From: an uncultured Eubacteriales bacterium
Lineage (GTDB): Bacteria > Bacillota > Clostridia > Christensenellales > Aristaeellaceae
NCBI GenBank assembly: GCA_902761755.1
Contig: CACWLP010000004.1
Coordinates: forward strand, 82,433 to 137,680
Reading direction: 5' to 3'
DNA length: 55,248 nt
Position 1 is the first letter of the stretch. Every line of letters begins with the position of its first letter. A program made the position numbers and the translations under genes. Positions 25,907 through 35,273 of this stretch are shown one piece after another. The notes under the pieces are model-generated. The model saw nothing but the letters and a program-made list of their open reading frames with translations, searched no databases and was not told where the DNA came from.

Positions 25907-27847
25907 TTAATCCTTGGCGGCGTGCATGGCGCGCATGGCGTTGAGGATGGCGAGGAAGCAAACCCCCACGTCCGCAAACACGGCGGCCCACAGGGGCGCT
26001 GCGTGCAATACGCCCAGGACCATCACCAGCACCTTGACGCCCAGGGAGAAAATCACGTTCTGCCGCACGATGGAAAGGGTCTTCCGGGCGATGCGGATGG
26101 CCTTGCCCAGCTTCCGGGGATCGTCGTCCATCAGCACCACGTCCGCCGCTTCGATGGCCGCGTCGCTGCCCAGGGCGCCCATGGCGACGCCCACATCCGC
26201 CCGGGCCAGCACCGGCGCGTCGTTGATCCCGTCGCCCACGAACAGGAGCGCGCCGCCTGCCGGCTTTTCCGCCATCAGCTTTTCCACCTCCGCCACCTTG
26301 CCGTCCGGCAGCAGCTGAGCGCGCATTTCATCCACGCCCACTTCCTGCGCGACGGCTTCCGCGGCGGAAAGGGCGTCGCCGGTGAGCATCACGGTCTTCC
26401 GGACGCCCAGGGCTTTCAGCGCCGCCAGGCCTTCCTTCGCGCCATCCTTCACCTGATCGGAGATTACGATGTGGCCCAGGTATTCCCCGTCCGCCGCCAG
26501 GTGCACGATGGTGCCGCTGCGATGGCAGGCTTTGGGCTGGATCCCTTCGCTTTCCATGAGCTTCTCATTGCCCGCCAGCACGCGCCTGCCGTTCACGATG
26601 GCCCGCACGCCCCGGCCGGAAATTTCCTCCACGTCGGATACCGCCGCGTTTTCCGCCCCGTCCTTGCACTTTTCACGCAGGGATTGGGCGATGGGATGGG
26701 TGCTGAACCGTTCTGCGGCGGCAGCCAGCAGCAGCATTTCCTCCTCGTCCGCGCTGCCCTTTCCGTGCACCGCCGTGACGGTGAATACGCCCCGGGTGAG
26801 GGTGCCGGTCTTGTCGAACACCGCGGTATCCGCCTTCGCCAGCGTTTCCAGATAGCCCGCGCCCTTGATCAGGATGCCTTTGCGGGACGCGCCGCCGATG
26901 CCGCTGAAAAAGGTCAGCGGCACGGAGATCACCAGCGCGCAGGGGCAGGAGATCACCAGGAAGGTCAGCGCCGAGGTGATCCATTCGCTCCAGTTCCCGC
27001 CGAAGAACACCGGCGGGATCACCGCCAGCAGCACCGCCAGCCCTACCACCGCCGGGGTATATACCCGGGCGAAGCGGGTGATGAACCGGTCCGCTTTCGA
27101 TTTCGTTTCATTGGCGTGCTCCACCATCTCCAGGATCCTGGCCACGGTGGAATCGCCGTAGGGATGCGTCACCTGCACCCGCAGCACGCCCTGCCGGTTC
27201 ACGCAGCCGCTGATCACCTGATCCCCGGGCCGCACGGTGCGGGGCACGCTTTCGCCGGTAAGCGCCACCGTATCCAGAGCGGATTCGCCGTCCAGCACCA
27301 TGCCGTCCAGCGGGATCTTTTCCCCGGGCCGCACCAGGATGATTTCCCCGGCGGCCACTTCCTCCGGGCTGACGGTCATGACGGCGCCGTCCCTTTCCAC
27401 GTTGGCGCTGTCGGGCCGGATGTCCATCAGCTCCGAGATGGATTCCCGGCTGCGGTCCACGGCGTAATCCTGAAACAATTCGCCGATCTGATACAGCAGC
27501 ATCACCGCCACGCCCTCGGCAAAATCCCCCAGGCAGAACGCGCCCACCGAAGCCGCCGTCATCAGGAACATTTCGTCCAGCGCGTGCCCGTGCAGCAGGT
27601 TGCGCACGGCTTCGATCACCACGCTGTACCCCACCGTCAGGAAAGAAACCACAAACAGCGCGATCCTGACCCCTTCCTCAAGCGGCAGCAGCAGCCCCAG
27701 CGCCAGCAGCACCGCGGAGATTCCGATGCGGATCAGGATGAGTTTCCTGTTTTCTTCCTCGCCGTGGCCGTGTCCGTGTTCATGGCCGTGTTCATGATCG
27801 TGCCCGTGATCGTGCCCGTGATCGTGTCCGCAATGATTGCAGCTCAT
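25907..27847 (-). CDS. Heavy-metal-exporting P1B-type ATPase (Zn/Cd/Co type)
   Basis: 646 residues. P1B ATPases pump metal ions out of the cytoplasm. Motifs: CPC in ISCPCALVIS (transport site), DKTGT (phosphorylated Asp), HP in STHPIAQS and GDGIND. The N-terminus lacks the usual CxxC metal-binding domain and instead has a His/Asp run (HDHGHDHGHDHEHGHEHGHG), as in zinc or cadmium exporters of some Gram-positive bacteria. The ATG at 27847 has GGAGG eight bases upstream; an earlier ATG at 27868 overlaps the arsR stop and is an alternative. It is the second gene of an operon with an ArsR repressor, which fits metal-induced export. Confidence 0.93.
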   Translation of the reverse strand: MSCNHCGHDHGHDHGHDHEHGHEHGHGHGEEENRKLILIRIGISAVLLALGLLLPLEEGVRIALFVVSFLTVGYSVVIEAVRNLLHGHALDEMFLMTAASVGAFCLGDFAEGVAVMLLYQIGELFQDYAVDRSRESISELMDIRPDSANVERDGAVMTVSPEEVAAGEIILVRPGEKIPLDGMVLDGESALDTVALTGESVPRTVRPGDQVISGCVNRQGVLRVQVTHPYGDSTVARILEMVEHANETKSKADRFITRFARVYTPAVVGLAVLLAVIPPVFFGGNWSEWITSALTFLVISCPCALVISVPLTFFSGIGGASRKGILIKGAGYLETLAKADTAVFDKTGTLTRGVFTVTAVHGKGSADEEEMLLLAAAAERFSTHPIAQSLREKCKDGAENAAVSDVEEISGRGVRAIVNGRRVLAGNEKLMESEGIQPKACHRSGTIVHLAADGEYLGHIVISDQVKDGAKEGLAALKALGVRKTVMLTGDALSAAEAVAQEVGVDEMRAQLLPDGKVAEVEKLMAEKPAGGALLFVGDGINDAPVLARADVGVAMGALGSDAAIEAADVVLMDDDPRKLGKAIRIARKTLSIVRQNVIFSLGVKVLVMVLGVLHAAPLWAAVFADVGVCFLAILNAMRAMHAAKD

Positions 27848-27864
27848 GGATTGTTCCTCCGTCT

Positions 27865-28230
27865 TCATGCTTCTTCCGTCAGGTGTTCGATGCCCATGCC
27901 GATGATGGTGCGCACGTGATCGTCGTCCAATGAATAATAGATCGTCTTTCCGTCCCGCCGGAATTTCACCAGCTGGCTCTGCTTGAGCACCCGCAGCTGA
28001 TGGGAAATGGCGGACTGGGTCATGCCCAGCAGCGCCGCGATATCGCACACGCACATTTCCGCTTCAAACAGCACGTACAGGATCTTGATCCGGGTGCTGT
28101 CCCCGAACACCTTGTACAGTTCCGACAGCCGGTAAAACATTTCCTCATCCGGCAGGCTCCCGTTCAGCTCCGTCACCAGCGCCCGGTTCACCTTTTCCTC
28201 TTCCTGGGGCATTTCAGGAAACCCATCCAT
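27865..28230 (-). CDS. ArsR/SmtB-family metal-responsive repressor
   Basis: 121 residues from the ATG at 28230, with GAGAGG about 11 bases upstream; upstream frames would begin before the transcription start. Winged helix with the recognition helix MTQSAISHQLRVLKQSQLV. Two metal sites are visible: the alpha-3 site EMCVCD, as in CadC, and the alpha-5 site D-x-H-x10-H-x2-E in DDHVRTIIGMGIEHLTE, exactly the SmtB/CzrA zinc pattern. Metal binding should release it from the palindrome at 28249-28262 and induce the exporter behind it. The presence of both sites does not by itself say which metal is sensed. Confidence 0.92.
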   Translation of the reverse strand: MDGFPEMPQEEEKVNRALVTELNGSLPDEEMFYRLSELYKVFGDSTRIKILYVLFEAEMCVCDIAALLGMTQSAISHQLRVLKQSQLVKFRRDGKTIYYSLDDDHVRTIIGMGIEHLTEEA

Positions 28231-28248
28231 CGCTCTCATCCTCTCACT

Positions 28249-28262
28249 TGAACATCTGTTCA
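28249..28262. promoter_or_regulatory. Operator palindrome of the arsR-ATPase operon
   Basis: TGAACA-tc-TGTTCA, a perfect 6-2-6 palindrome placed over the expected transcription start of the operon. ArsR/SmtB repressors bind such TGAACA/TGTTCA-type sites. Confidence 0.75.
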
Positions 28263-28268
28263 TATGTT

Positions 28269-28297
28269 ATTATATTCACGGTGTTGATCTCTGTCAA
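28269..28297 (-). promoter_or_regulatory. Consensus promoter of the arsR-ATPase operon
   Basis: On the minus strand TTGACA (28297-28292), 17-base spacer, TATAAT (28274-28269): a perfect sigma-A consensus with start expected near 28262, inside the operator. Confidence 0.9.
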
Positions 28298-28473
28298 CAG
28301 GGAAAAACGGCAAAATATCCGCCATTTTTGACCGGCGCAGGCGCTTTATGGCGCTTTTCAGGCAAGAAACAAGCAAAAAATTTTGGTTTTTTCCGTTTCA
28401 GGGGTGGCGTTGAAGGCAAGAATATGGTAAAATGCAATGTGGCGTGAAGTGCGCCCATTGGAGGAAATTGTTT

Positions 28474-29541
28474 ATGAACCGACTGGAAAAGACGCTGTCC
28501 CTGGCCGGGATCGGCGCCGGGGACGGTATCCTGATCCATAAGCCGTCCAATATTTTCTACCTGAGCGGCTTCACGGGCGAAGGCCTGCTGGCCGCCGGGA
28601 ACGGCTTTCAGGCCATCGTCACCGATTTCCGCTATACCGAGCAGGCGGAGCGTCAGGCCCCCGGGTTTCAGGTGCTGATGGTGGAAAAGGGCGTAAGCCA
28701 CGCGGCCCTGGCCGCCCGATTGTTCTCGGACCACGATGTGAAAAACGTCCGGTACGAGGATGACGAGGTAACGGTCCGCGCATTCCGGCGCATGGAAAAG
28801 GACATGCCGGGCATCTCCTTTGCTCCCCTGGACGGCGCGCCGGAAAACGCCCGCCGGATCAAGGAAGAAAATGAGCTCCGTCTGATCGAAGCGGCCTGCG
28901 ATATTTCCTGCCGCGCTTTTGATCAGATCCTGCCGAAGATCCGCCCGGGCATGACGGAAAAGCAGCTGCAGATCCTGCTGGATTACGCCATGCTGGATCT
29001 GGGGGCCGACGGCCTGGCCTTCGATACCATCGTGGCCTCCGGGGTCAACGGCTCCCTCCCCCACGCCATCCCCAGCAAAAAGAAGCTGGAAACCGGCGAA
29101 ATGATCACATTGGATTTCGGGGCGAAAAAGGGCGGCTACTGCGCGGATATGACCCGCACCGTCGCGCTGGGCCGGCCCAGCGAGGACATGCGCCGGATCT
29201 ACGATACGGTGCTGCTGGCCCAGGAGACCTGCGAAGGCATGCTGGCCCCCGGGCGCAAATGCAGCGAGATCGACGCCGAGGCCCGGCGCATCATCGACGG
29301 CGCGGGCTTCGCGGGGCGGTTCGGCCACAGCCTGGGCCACGGCGTGGGCATCGACATCCATGAGGAGCCCCGGCTGTCCCCGAGTTGCGAGGATCTGCTG
29401 GAGCCCGACCACGTGGTCACCGTTGAGCCCGGCATCTACGTGCCCGGCCTGGGCGGCGTGCGCATCGAAAACACCTGCGCCGTAACGCCGGACGGCGGGC
29501 GCACCCTGGTACATGCACAAAAGGCGCTTTTGATCGTGTGA
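28474..29541 (+). CDS. M24-family Xaa-Pro aminopeptidase
   Basis: 355 residues from the ATG at 28474, with GGAGGA nine bases upstream. M24 peptidases cut the residue before proline from peptides using two metal ions. Ligands of the pita-bread fold are visible: [16 protein letters not shown] (two Asp), [13 protein letters not shown] (His), and VEPGIY and GVRIEN near the end (two Glu). The N-terminal domain (about 1-130, with [14 protein letters not shown]) fits prolidase/aminopeptidase P. Only 50 bases separate it from efp, a common gene pair in Firmicutes, so they are probably co-transcribed. Confidence 0.93.
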   Translation: MNRLEKTLSLAGIGAGDGILIHKPSNIFYLSGFTGEGLLAAGNGFQAIVTDFRYTEQAERQAPGFQVLMVEKGVSHAALAARLFSDHDVKNVRYEDDEVTVRAFRRMEKDMPGISFAPLDGAPENARRIKEENELRLIEAACDISCRAFDQILPKIRPGMTEKQLQILLDYAMLDLGADGLAFDTIVASGVNGSLPHAIPSKKKLETGEMITLDFGAKKGGYCADMTRTVALGRPSEDMRRIYDTVLLAQETCEGMLAPGRKCSEIDAEARRIIDGAGFAGRFGHSLGHGVGIDIHEEPRLSPSCEDLLEPDHVVTVEPGIYVPGLGGVRIENTCAVTPDGGRTLVHAQKALLIV

Positions 29542-29591
29542 TCGGGCCCTTATTGCAAATACACCAACAACGGAAAATGGAGGAAAAAGCA

Positions 29592-30149
29592 ATGATTACT
29601 GCTGGCGATTTCAAAAAGGGTATCACCATCGAATGGGACGGCGGCGTGTGGAACATCGTGGATTTCCAGCACGTGAAGCCCGGCAAGGGCGCCGCGTTCG
29701 TGCGCACCAAGATCAAGAACGTCATGACCGGCGCCGTGGTCGAGCGCACCTTCAACCCCACGGACAAAATGCCCCGGGCCATCATTGAAACCAAGGAAAT
29801 GCAGTACCTGTACAACGACGGCGATCTGTACTACTTCATGGATCCCGAAACCTACGAGCAGATGCCCCTGGGCAAGGATGCGGTGGAGGACGCCATCAAG
29901 TACGTCAAGGAAAACATGAACGTCACCATCCGCTACTTCAAGGGCCAGGCCTTCTCCGTGGAAGCCCCCAACTTCGTGGAGCTGGAGATCACCAAGACCG
30001 AGCCGGGCTTCAAGGGCGACACCGCCACCAATAACTTCAAGCCCGCCACCACCGAAACCGGCCTGGAAATCCAGGTGCCCCTGTTCATCAACATCGGCGA
30101 CATGATCAAGATCGACACCCGCACGGGCGAATACCTGTCCCGCGCCTGA
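29592..30149 (+). CDS. efp: Translation elongation factor P
   Basis: 185 residues, standard length. EF-P binds between the P and E sites and rescues ribosomes stalled on polyproline. Start [17 protein letters not shown] is typical. The loop [16 protein letters not shown] carries the lysine at the tip (PGKG), which in other bacteria is modified; no modification gene is visible here. Domains II and III end with [23 protein letters not shown] lies eight bases upstream. It follows the M24 peptidase and is followed by a zinc-ribbon gene 17 bases on. Confidence 0.98.
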   Translation: MITAGDFKKGITIEWDGGVWNIVDFQHVKPGKGAAFVRTKIKNVMTGAVVERTFNPTDKMPRAIIETKEMQYLYNDGDLYYFMDPETYEQMPLGKDAVEDAIKYVKENMNVTIRYFKGQAFSVEAPNFVELEITKTEPGFKGDTATNNFKPATTETGLEIQVPLFINIGDMIKIDTRTGEYLSRA

Positions 30150-30166
30150 CGGATCAAGGAGGAAAA

Positions 30167-30565
30167 ATGAGCAACCTGTCTGACCGCGTTTCCTATGTAA
30201 AGGGCCTGGCCGAAGGATTGAAGCTGGACACCGACAAGAACGAAGGCAAGCTGATCGAAAAGATCCTGGATCTGCTGACTGAGCTGACCAAGGAAGTGGA
30301 ATCCCTCCGGCAGGATCACGAAGATCTGAACGAATACATGGAATCCATCGACAGCGACCTGAGCGATCTGGAAGACGCCTTCTACGGAGATGAGGACGAA
30401 GAGGACGAAGATGCAGACGGGAGTGATGACAACGAGGTGGAATACACCTGCCCCCATTGCGGCGAGGAAATGACCTTCGAGGCGGATTCCTTCGATTTCG
30501 ACGAGGATTACCTCTGCCCCAACTGCCATCAGCCCCTCTTCCCCGAAACGCCGGACGAAGAATAA
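30167..30565 (+). CDS. CD1247-type acidic zinc-ribbon protein
   Basis: 132 residues. The N-terminal 60 residues match the CD1247 N-terminal domain found in clostridial proteins (MSNLSDRVSYVKGLAEGLKL), followed by a highly acidic linker (DEDEEDEDADGSDDNE) and a C-terminal zinc ribbon with CPHC and CPNC. The function is unknown; ribbon plus acidic tail suggests a nucleic-acid or ribosome-linked regulator. It commonly follows efp and is the last gene before the terminator at 30585-30618. Confidence 0.85.
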   Translation: MSNLSDRVSYVKGLAEGLKLDTDKNEGKLIEKILDLLTELTKEVESLRQDHEDLNEYMESIDSDLSDLEDAFYGDEDEEDEDADGSDDNEVEYTCPHCGEEMTFEADSFDFDEDYLCPNCHQPLFPETPDEE

Positions 30566-30584
30566 TTCCCTGAAACGCACAATA

Positions 30585-30618
30585 CGGCCCGCGGCATTTG
30601 CCCGCGGGCCGTTTTTTT
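30585..30618 (+). terminator. Terminator of the efp operon
   Basis: Stem CGGCCCGCGG-catttg-CCCGCGGGCCG followed by seven T (30612-30618). The end overlaps the first bases of the converging SpoIID-like gene. Confidence 0.9.
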
Positions 30619-31594
30619 ACCATGCTTTTTCCACCGTGACGTCGTCGAAATAATACGAAACGATCTCCTCCGCCGTTTTTCCTTCCTCCGCCATGCCGTA
30701 AGCGCCCCACTGCGGCATGCCCACCCCGTGGCCGTAGCCCTTGCCGGAAAAAAGCACCCGGTCATCCGTGACTTGGATATCCGTAAACAGCGTGGACCGC
30801 ATTTTCGTGGACCCCAGCGCCAGCCGCATTTCCGGGGCGTTCACGCTGCGGCCGTTGATCAGCAGCGTCACCGCCCGGCCGCTTTCCCCCGTTTCTCCGG
30901 TCTCAACGGTCTGCACCTCCCCGACGCCGTCGGCCCCCGCTTTCACCGCCGCCGCTGCGATCTCCTGCTTTGAAAACGCCGCCTGCCACGCTTTGGCGCT
31001 GTCCGGGGCTTTTTCGCTTTCCCGGCCTTCGGTCACTTTGGTGTATCCGGGCTCGTCCTTTTCATAGTTCAGCCCCGGCTTCGCCTTTTCCGTCATGCCC
31101 CCGGAATGGGCGTGGAACCAGGCGTAGGGCAATTCTCCCCGATAGGACAGCACCAGCCCCCGCGTTTCCCGCACCGCCTGCTCAATCCGATCGTTGACCC
31201 CGGTCATATCGTACGCCTGGGCCTCCTCAATGTCCGTGGAAATGTCCGCGCCCGCATACTTGCTTTCTTTTTCGGAGCAGAATTTCAGCACGAACGTCCG
31301 CGCCAGGATCGCCTGGGCTTTCAGCGCCTCCAGGGGCCAGTCGTTCTTCATTTCGCCGGCCAGAACGCCCCGCAGATAGCTTTCGATGTCCATTTCCCTG
31401 TTTTCTTCCGCATCCGCGTCCCACACCCGCAGGATCGGCACGCCTTCATCGTTCAATTTCAGCTTTTCCGGCAGCCGGATCTTTGATTGAATGGACGGTG
31501 TCTGTTCCGTTTTTTCAGCCGCTCTCTCCCCGCATCCGCTCAGCAGCACGCCCGCCGCCAGGATGCACGCGGCGATCCTCACCCGTTTTTTCAC
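30617..31594 (-). CDS. SpoIID-domain lipoprotein
   Basis: 325 residues starting at GTG (31594) with AGGAGG nine bases upstream. The signal peptide ends in a lipobox (LLSGC), so it should be tethered to the outer face of the membrane. The SpoIID/LytB domain follows: the AGEM glutamate that is catalytic in SpoIID, ILARTFVL, HSGGMTEKAKPGL and the C-terminal GKGYGHGVGMPQWGAYGMA. SpoIID cuts denuded glycan strands during engulfment in sporulation. The usual spoIID operon partners are not next to it, so it could be a stand-alone peptidoglycan amidase enhancer as well. Confidence 0.88.
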   Translation of the reverse strand: MKKRVRIAACILAAGVLLSGCGERAAEKTEQTPSIQSKIRLPEKLKLNDEGVPILRVWDADAEENREMDIESYLRGVLAGEMKNDWPLEALKAQAILARTFVLKFCSEKESKYAGADISTDIEEAQAYDMTGVNDRIEQAVRETRGLVLSYRGELPYAWFHAHSGGMTEKAKPGLNYEKDEPGYTKVTEGRESEKAPDSAKAWQAAFSKQEIAAAAVKAGADGVGEVQTVETGETGESGRAVTLLINGRSVNAPEMRLALGSTKMRSTLFTDIQVTDDRVLFSGKGYGHGVGMPQWGAYGMAEEGKTAEEIVSYYFDDVTVEKAW

Positions 31595-31660
31595 CGTGCC
31601 CCGCCTCCTTTTCTCCTATCTTTCCTTGGGTTCCCGCGGGGCATGCCGGAAAAAACCGGC

Positions 31661-31695
31661 AAAAAAAGAAGGCCCCGGCAGGAGCCTTCTTTTTC
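31661..31695 (-). terminator. Terminator of the peptidoglycan-binding protein gene
   Basis: On the minus strand AGAAGGC pairs with GCCTTCT across a 10-base loop, followed by seven T. It lies 10 bases behind the stop at 31705. Confidence 0.85.
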
Positions 31696-31704
31696 GTTTT
31701 GCTG

Positions 31705-34062
31705 TTACAGACCCAGCTTCACCTTGGTGGCGGGGCCCACGATGCCGTCGGCCTTGAGGCCGTTGTCCGTCTGGTACTTCTTCACCGCTTCTTCGGTGGA
31801 CGCGCCGAACTTGCCGTCCACTTCGCCGGTGTAGTATCCCAGGGTCTTGAGCTTCTCCTGCAGGGTCTTCACGCTGTCGCCCTTGCTGCCGCGGCGCAGC
31901 TTCGCAGCGGCGATGGAGCTGGGCGTGATGCCCAGGGACAGCAGCGTATCCTTGCCGGCCACGCCGTCAGGATTCAAGCCCTTGCTCAGCTGGTATTGCT
32001 TCACGGCCACTTCGGTGGAAGCGCCGAATTTGCCGTCCACTTCGTCGGAGTAGAAGCCGGCGTCCTTCAGCTTCTGCTGCAGGGTCTTGACGCAGTTGCC
32101 CTTGCTGCCGCGCTTCATGGTGTCGGGGATCTTGGTATCGGTGAACACTTCCGGCGTGGTATCCTCGGGCAGCACCACCGGCGCATCGTTGAAATTGATC
32201 TGCAGGGCCACGAAGGTATCGGTGCCCACCACGCCGTCGGGATTCAGCCCGTTGTCCAGCTGGAACGTGCTGACGGCCACGGAAGTAGCGGGGCCGAACT
32301 TGCCGTCGATGGGGCCGGGATCATAGCCCAGCTCCTTCAGCCGCTGCTGCAGCTTGACCACCTGGGATCCGCGGCTGCCGCGGCTGAGCTTCCGGGTGCT
32401 GGCGCCCACGGAGCTGTTCCCGTCGATGACCACTTTCTGCTCCGCCGGATCGGGGCTCAGGCTCCACAGCACCTGCCAGGTGGACTGGCCGATCACGCCG
32501 TCCTGCTTGAGGCCGTAATCCTTCTGCAGCTTCAGAACCGCCTTCTTGGTCTTGGGCCCGAAGATGCCGTCCGCATTCCCCTGCAGGTAGCCGGCGGCCT
32601 TCAGCTTCATCTGGGCGTTGGCCACACCCTGGCCGGTGGCGCCCTGCTTCAGGGTCTCGCCCACATAGGGATCGAAAATCTGATCGAAGGGATCCTGCTT
32701 GGCGTTTTCGGCGTCCACGGCGGCCTGGTCCTCAGCGTCCACGGTGGCGGTCCATAGGTAGCGCCGCACGGCGGGGTTGAAGGAGCCGGTGACGTCCAGG
32801 CCCTTATCCTTCTGGAAAACGGAAACCGCAGCCGCGGTGGCGGCGTCGTAGGTGCCCAGGGTCACATTGGACAGGGACAGATAATTCAGTTCGTTCAGCC
32901 GCTGCTGCAGGATCGCCACGTCGTAGCCGCGGGTGCCGGAGTACATATTGCGGGACGGGATGCCGCCGTTCAGGATATTGGCGTTGCCGGCCAGCAGGGC
33001 GTTCTGGGTTTCATAGCCCGCCACGCCGTCCGGGGTCAGGCCTTCGGATTCCTGGAAGGATTTCAGCGCTTCCAGCACTTCCACGCCGAAAATGCCGTCC
33101 ACCTTGCCGGCGTAATAATAATACCATTTCAGGGCGCGCTGCAGATCCTTCACCGCTTCGCCGCTCTGCCCGTAGGTGATGGGCACGGTTTCGGTGACGG
33201 GATCCACATCGGATTTCTTGGTGATGTTGGCCGGATCGTCATACAGCTTTGCCAACGTCCTGGGGCCGATCTTGCCGTCCGGGTCCAGTCCGTTGCGGCG
33301 CTGGAAGCTGCGCACGGCCTCCTGCATCTCGTAGCTGAACTTGCCGTCCAGCAGGCCCTTGTAATAGCCGTATTCCTTCAGCAGCTGCTGGGCCGCCATC
33401 ACGTCGGAGCCGGAGGAGCCCAGGATCATGCTGCCGTTGGGAGACAGGCCCTTGCTGTCGTCCGACGGGGCGGTGGTGCCTTCGTTCTTCTTGAGGGCGG
33501 TGCCGTCCGTCAGCTTGGCGTAGGTCTTTTCGCCCACCATGCCGTCCACCTTCAGGCCGTTCTTCTCCTGGAAAGCGCGCACGGCGTACATGGTCTGGTC
33601 GCCGTAGCGGCCGTCCTGGGGGCCGTCGTAATAGCCCAGGGAAGCCAGGATGCCCTGCACGGTCTTGACCGCTTCGCCCGTGGTGCCCAGCGTCATGCTG
33701 CCGCCGGGAGAAAGATGCTCGGTGTTGCCGGCGTCGATCCCGCTGTCGGGATCGTCCTTCTTCACCACGTTCCCGCTCTTGAGCACGGTCAGCGTATATT
33801 TGCCGATCTTGCCGTCGGGGTACAGGTTGTTCCGCTGCTGGAACGCCTTCACGGCCGCTTCGGTGGCCTTGTCGTACACGCCGCTGGCCGTTCCGGTCAA
33901 ATATCCATAAGTAATCAGCAGCTCCTGGGCGGCCTTGACTTCATCGCCTTCGGACCCGAGCACCATGCTGCCGTTCTTGGACAAGTTCTTCGTTTCCGCA
34001 ATGGCCATGGCGGGGAGCATCAGCACCAATGCCACGACCAGCGCCATCAAACGCTTGAACAT
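31705..34062 (-). CDS. Secreted protein of nine peptidoglycan-binding repeats
   Basis: 785 residues, almost entirely repeats. A signal peptide (LMALVVALVLMLPAMAIAE) is followed by nine copies of the peptidoglycan-binding type 1 domain, each about 60-85 residues, of the form GSxGxxVxxLQxxLxxLGYxxGxxDGxFG. They bind the cell wall through the helical bundle. No catalytic domain is attached: no amidase, lysozyme or peptidase signature is visible, so it may be a wall-anchored structural or scaffold protein. Repeats 8 and 9 are the most alike (GSKGNCVKTLQQKLKDAG and GSKGDSVKTLQEKLKTLG), pointing to recent duplication. GGAGG precedes the start. Confidence 0.92.
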   Translation of the reverse strand: MFKRLMALVVALVLMLPAMAIAETKNLSKNGSMVLGSEGDEVKAAQELLITYGYLTGTASGVYDKATEAAVKAFQQRNNLYPDGKIGKYTLTVLKSGNVVKKDDPDSGIDAGNTEHLSPGGSMTLGTTGEAVKTVQGILASLGYYDGPQDGRYGDQTMYAVRAFQEKNGLKVDGMVGEKTYAKLTDGTALKKNEGTTAPSDDSKGLSPNGSMILGSSGSDVMAAQQLLKEYGYYKGLLDGKFSYEMQEAVRSFQRRNGLDPDGKIGPRTLAKLYDDPANITKKSDVDPVTETVPITYGQSGEAVKDLQRALKWYYYYAGKVDGIFGVEVLEALKSFQESEGLTPDGVAGYETQNALLAGNANILNGGIPSRNMYSGTRGYDVAILQQRLNELNYLSLSNVTLGTYDAATAAAVSVFQKDKGLDVTGSFNPAVRRYLWTATVDAEDQAAVDAENAKQDPFDQIFDPYVGETLKQGATGQGVANAQMKLKAAGYLQGNADGIFGPKTKKAVLKLQKDYGLKQDGVIGQSTWQVLWSLSPDPAEQKVVIDGNSSVGASTRKLSRGSRGSQVVKLQQRLKELGYDPGPIDGKFGPATSVAVSTFQLDNGLNPDGVVGTDTFVALQINFNDAPVVLPEDTTPEVFTDTKIPDTMKRGSKGNCVKTLQQKLKDAGFYSDEVDGKFGASTEVAVKQYQLSKGLNPDGVAGKDTLLSLGITPSSIAAAKLRRGSKGDSVKTLQEKLKTLGYYTGEVDGKFGASTEEAVKKYQTDNGLKADGIVGPATKVKLGL

Positions 34063-34123
34063 CTTTTTGTCCTCCTCTCGATAATGCGGTCAGGCAAACA
34101 GACGCCTGATTACGCGCAGATAC

Positions 34124-34133
34124 ATTGTATCAC
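34124..34133 (-). promoter_or_regulatory. Possible extended -10 promoter of the peptidoglycan-binding gene
   Basis: On the minus strand TGATACAAT with -10 at 34129-34124, about 60 bases before the start at 34062, without a convincing -35 box. The rest of the 34063-34369 gap holds the terminator at 34241-34272 and otherwise AT-rich sequence with nothing else I can identify. Confidence 0.4.
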
Positions 34134-34240
34134 AAATTTGTCAAAATTCCTATTCCAGAATTATTTCAAAATGCAGAATTTACATGTAATATCTGTAAAC
34201 CCGCTTTTCTTTCCCTTCTCCGCCCCGATGCCTGCAAAAC

Positions 34241-34272
34241 AAAAAACACGCCCCACAGGTTGTGGGGTGCGT
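34241..34272 (-). terminator. Terminator of the radA operon
   Basis: On the minus strand ACGCACCCCACA...TGTGGGGCGTG stem followed by six T (34246-34241). It lies about 100 bases behind the PIN-TRAM gene. Confidence 0.75.
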
Positions 34273-34369
34273 ATGCCGAAAGGACAAGATCATGCGTCAT
34301 GACTGTTTATCAATATTTTTTCAATCCGTTTTCTTTTCGTAATAATTTCTTAATATTCTCGACTTCTTT

Positions 34370-35206
34370 TTATCCGGCCCGGTTTTCATCCGTTGGGACG
34401 CGGGCAAAAATCATGCGTCCCGCGCTGGTCTGGAGCACGGTGGTGACTTCGGCGTTCAGGGTTTCTCCCACGCGCCTGCGGCCGTTCTCCACCACCACCA
34501 TGGTGCCGTCCTCCAGGTAGGCCACGCCCTGGCCGGGCTCCCGTCCTTCCCGGATCACCCGCACCGTCATTTCCTCCCCCGGCAGCACGTTTGGCCGCAG
34601 GGCGCCCGCCAGGTCGTTCACGTTCAGCACCGGCACCCCGGCCACGCCGGCCACCTTGTTCAGGTTGTAGTCGTTGGTCATGACGGCGCCCTTCAGGTCC
34701 CGTGCCAGGCGGAGCAGCTTCACGTCCACTTCCCCGTCGTAATCGTCCTTTTCCTCGATCCGCAGGGGCACTTCCTCCTGGAGTTTTTGCAGCACGTCCA
34801 GCCCCCGCCTGCCCCGGCTCCGGCGGAGGGCGTCGGCGCTGTCGGCGATGTGGCGCAGTTCATCCAGCACGAAGGCGGGCACCACGATGTCCCCCTCCAG
34901 GAATCCCGTGCGGCAGATATCCAGGATGCGCCCGTCGATGATGGCGGAGGTATCCAGCACTTTGGGGCACGCCCGTCCGGGCGCGGACGCCCCTTCCGCT
35001 TCCGCCGGCGTTTCCCATCTTTTTCCCATCCGATAGCCGCAGCCCATGAAGAACGCATACAGCGCGGCCGCGGGAAGGAAGGCGTATCCGCCCAGGGGCA
35101 GCAGGAAAAGCGGCACCGTCATCAAGGCGGCGAACGCCGCGCCTGCCAGCAGGCCCATCAGTGCAAAGGGATAACGGGACGGGGGCGCGGACTGCGCTTT
35201 GTCCAA
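34370..35206 (-). CDS. PIN-TRAM membrane RNase-like protein (YacL-type)
   Basis: 278 residues starting at TTG (35206), chosen for AAGG eight bases upstream and because it keeps the N-terminal hydrophobic part. Two membrane spans (about 15-35 and 38-56) precede a PIN domain: [17 protein letters not shown] (first acidic residues), [16 protein letters not shown] and [11 protein letters not shown], then a TRAM domain from [30 protein letters not shown]. The domain order equals that of YacL, a membrane-anchored RNase-like protein of unknown target; YacL homologues usually have four spans and about 360 residues, so this is a shortened version. It follows radA, which is the usual gene order. Confidence 0.9.
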   Translation of the reverse strand: MDKAQSAPPSRYPFALMGLLAGAAFAALMTVPLFLLPLGGYAFLPAAALYAFFMGCGYRMGKRWETPAEAEGASAPGRACPKVLDTSAIIDGRILDICRTGFLEGDIVVPAFVLDELRHIADSADALRRSRGRRGLDVLQKLQEEVPLRIEEKDDYDGEVDVKLLRLARDLKGAVMTNDYNLNKVAGVAGVPVLNVNDLAGALRPNVLPGEEMTVRVIREGREPGQGVAYLEDGTMVVVENGRRRVGETLNAEVTTVLQTSAGRMIFARVPTDENRAG

Positions 35207-35273
35207 GGAAACGACCTTCTTTCCGTTGCAGGATACCTGCAGTATGCGTGTTTCCGCCCCGTTTTATGCGCCG

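Noticed and set aside
27776-27840. Short tandem repeat of GTGATCGTG type
   Set aside because: It codes for the His/Asp-rich N-terminus of the metal ATPase.
28300-28345. GC hairpins between arsR and the M24 peptidase as a regulatory RNA
   Set aside because: Only short weak stems (GCGC/GCGC) without conserved motif; a clear promoter for the peptidase could not be found either.
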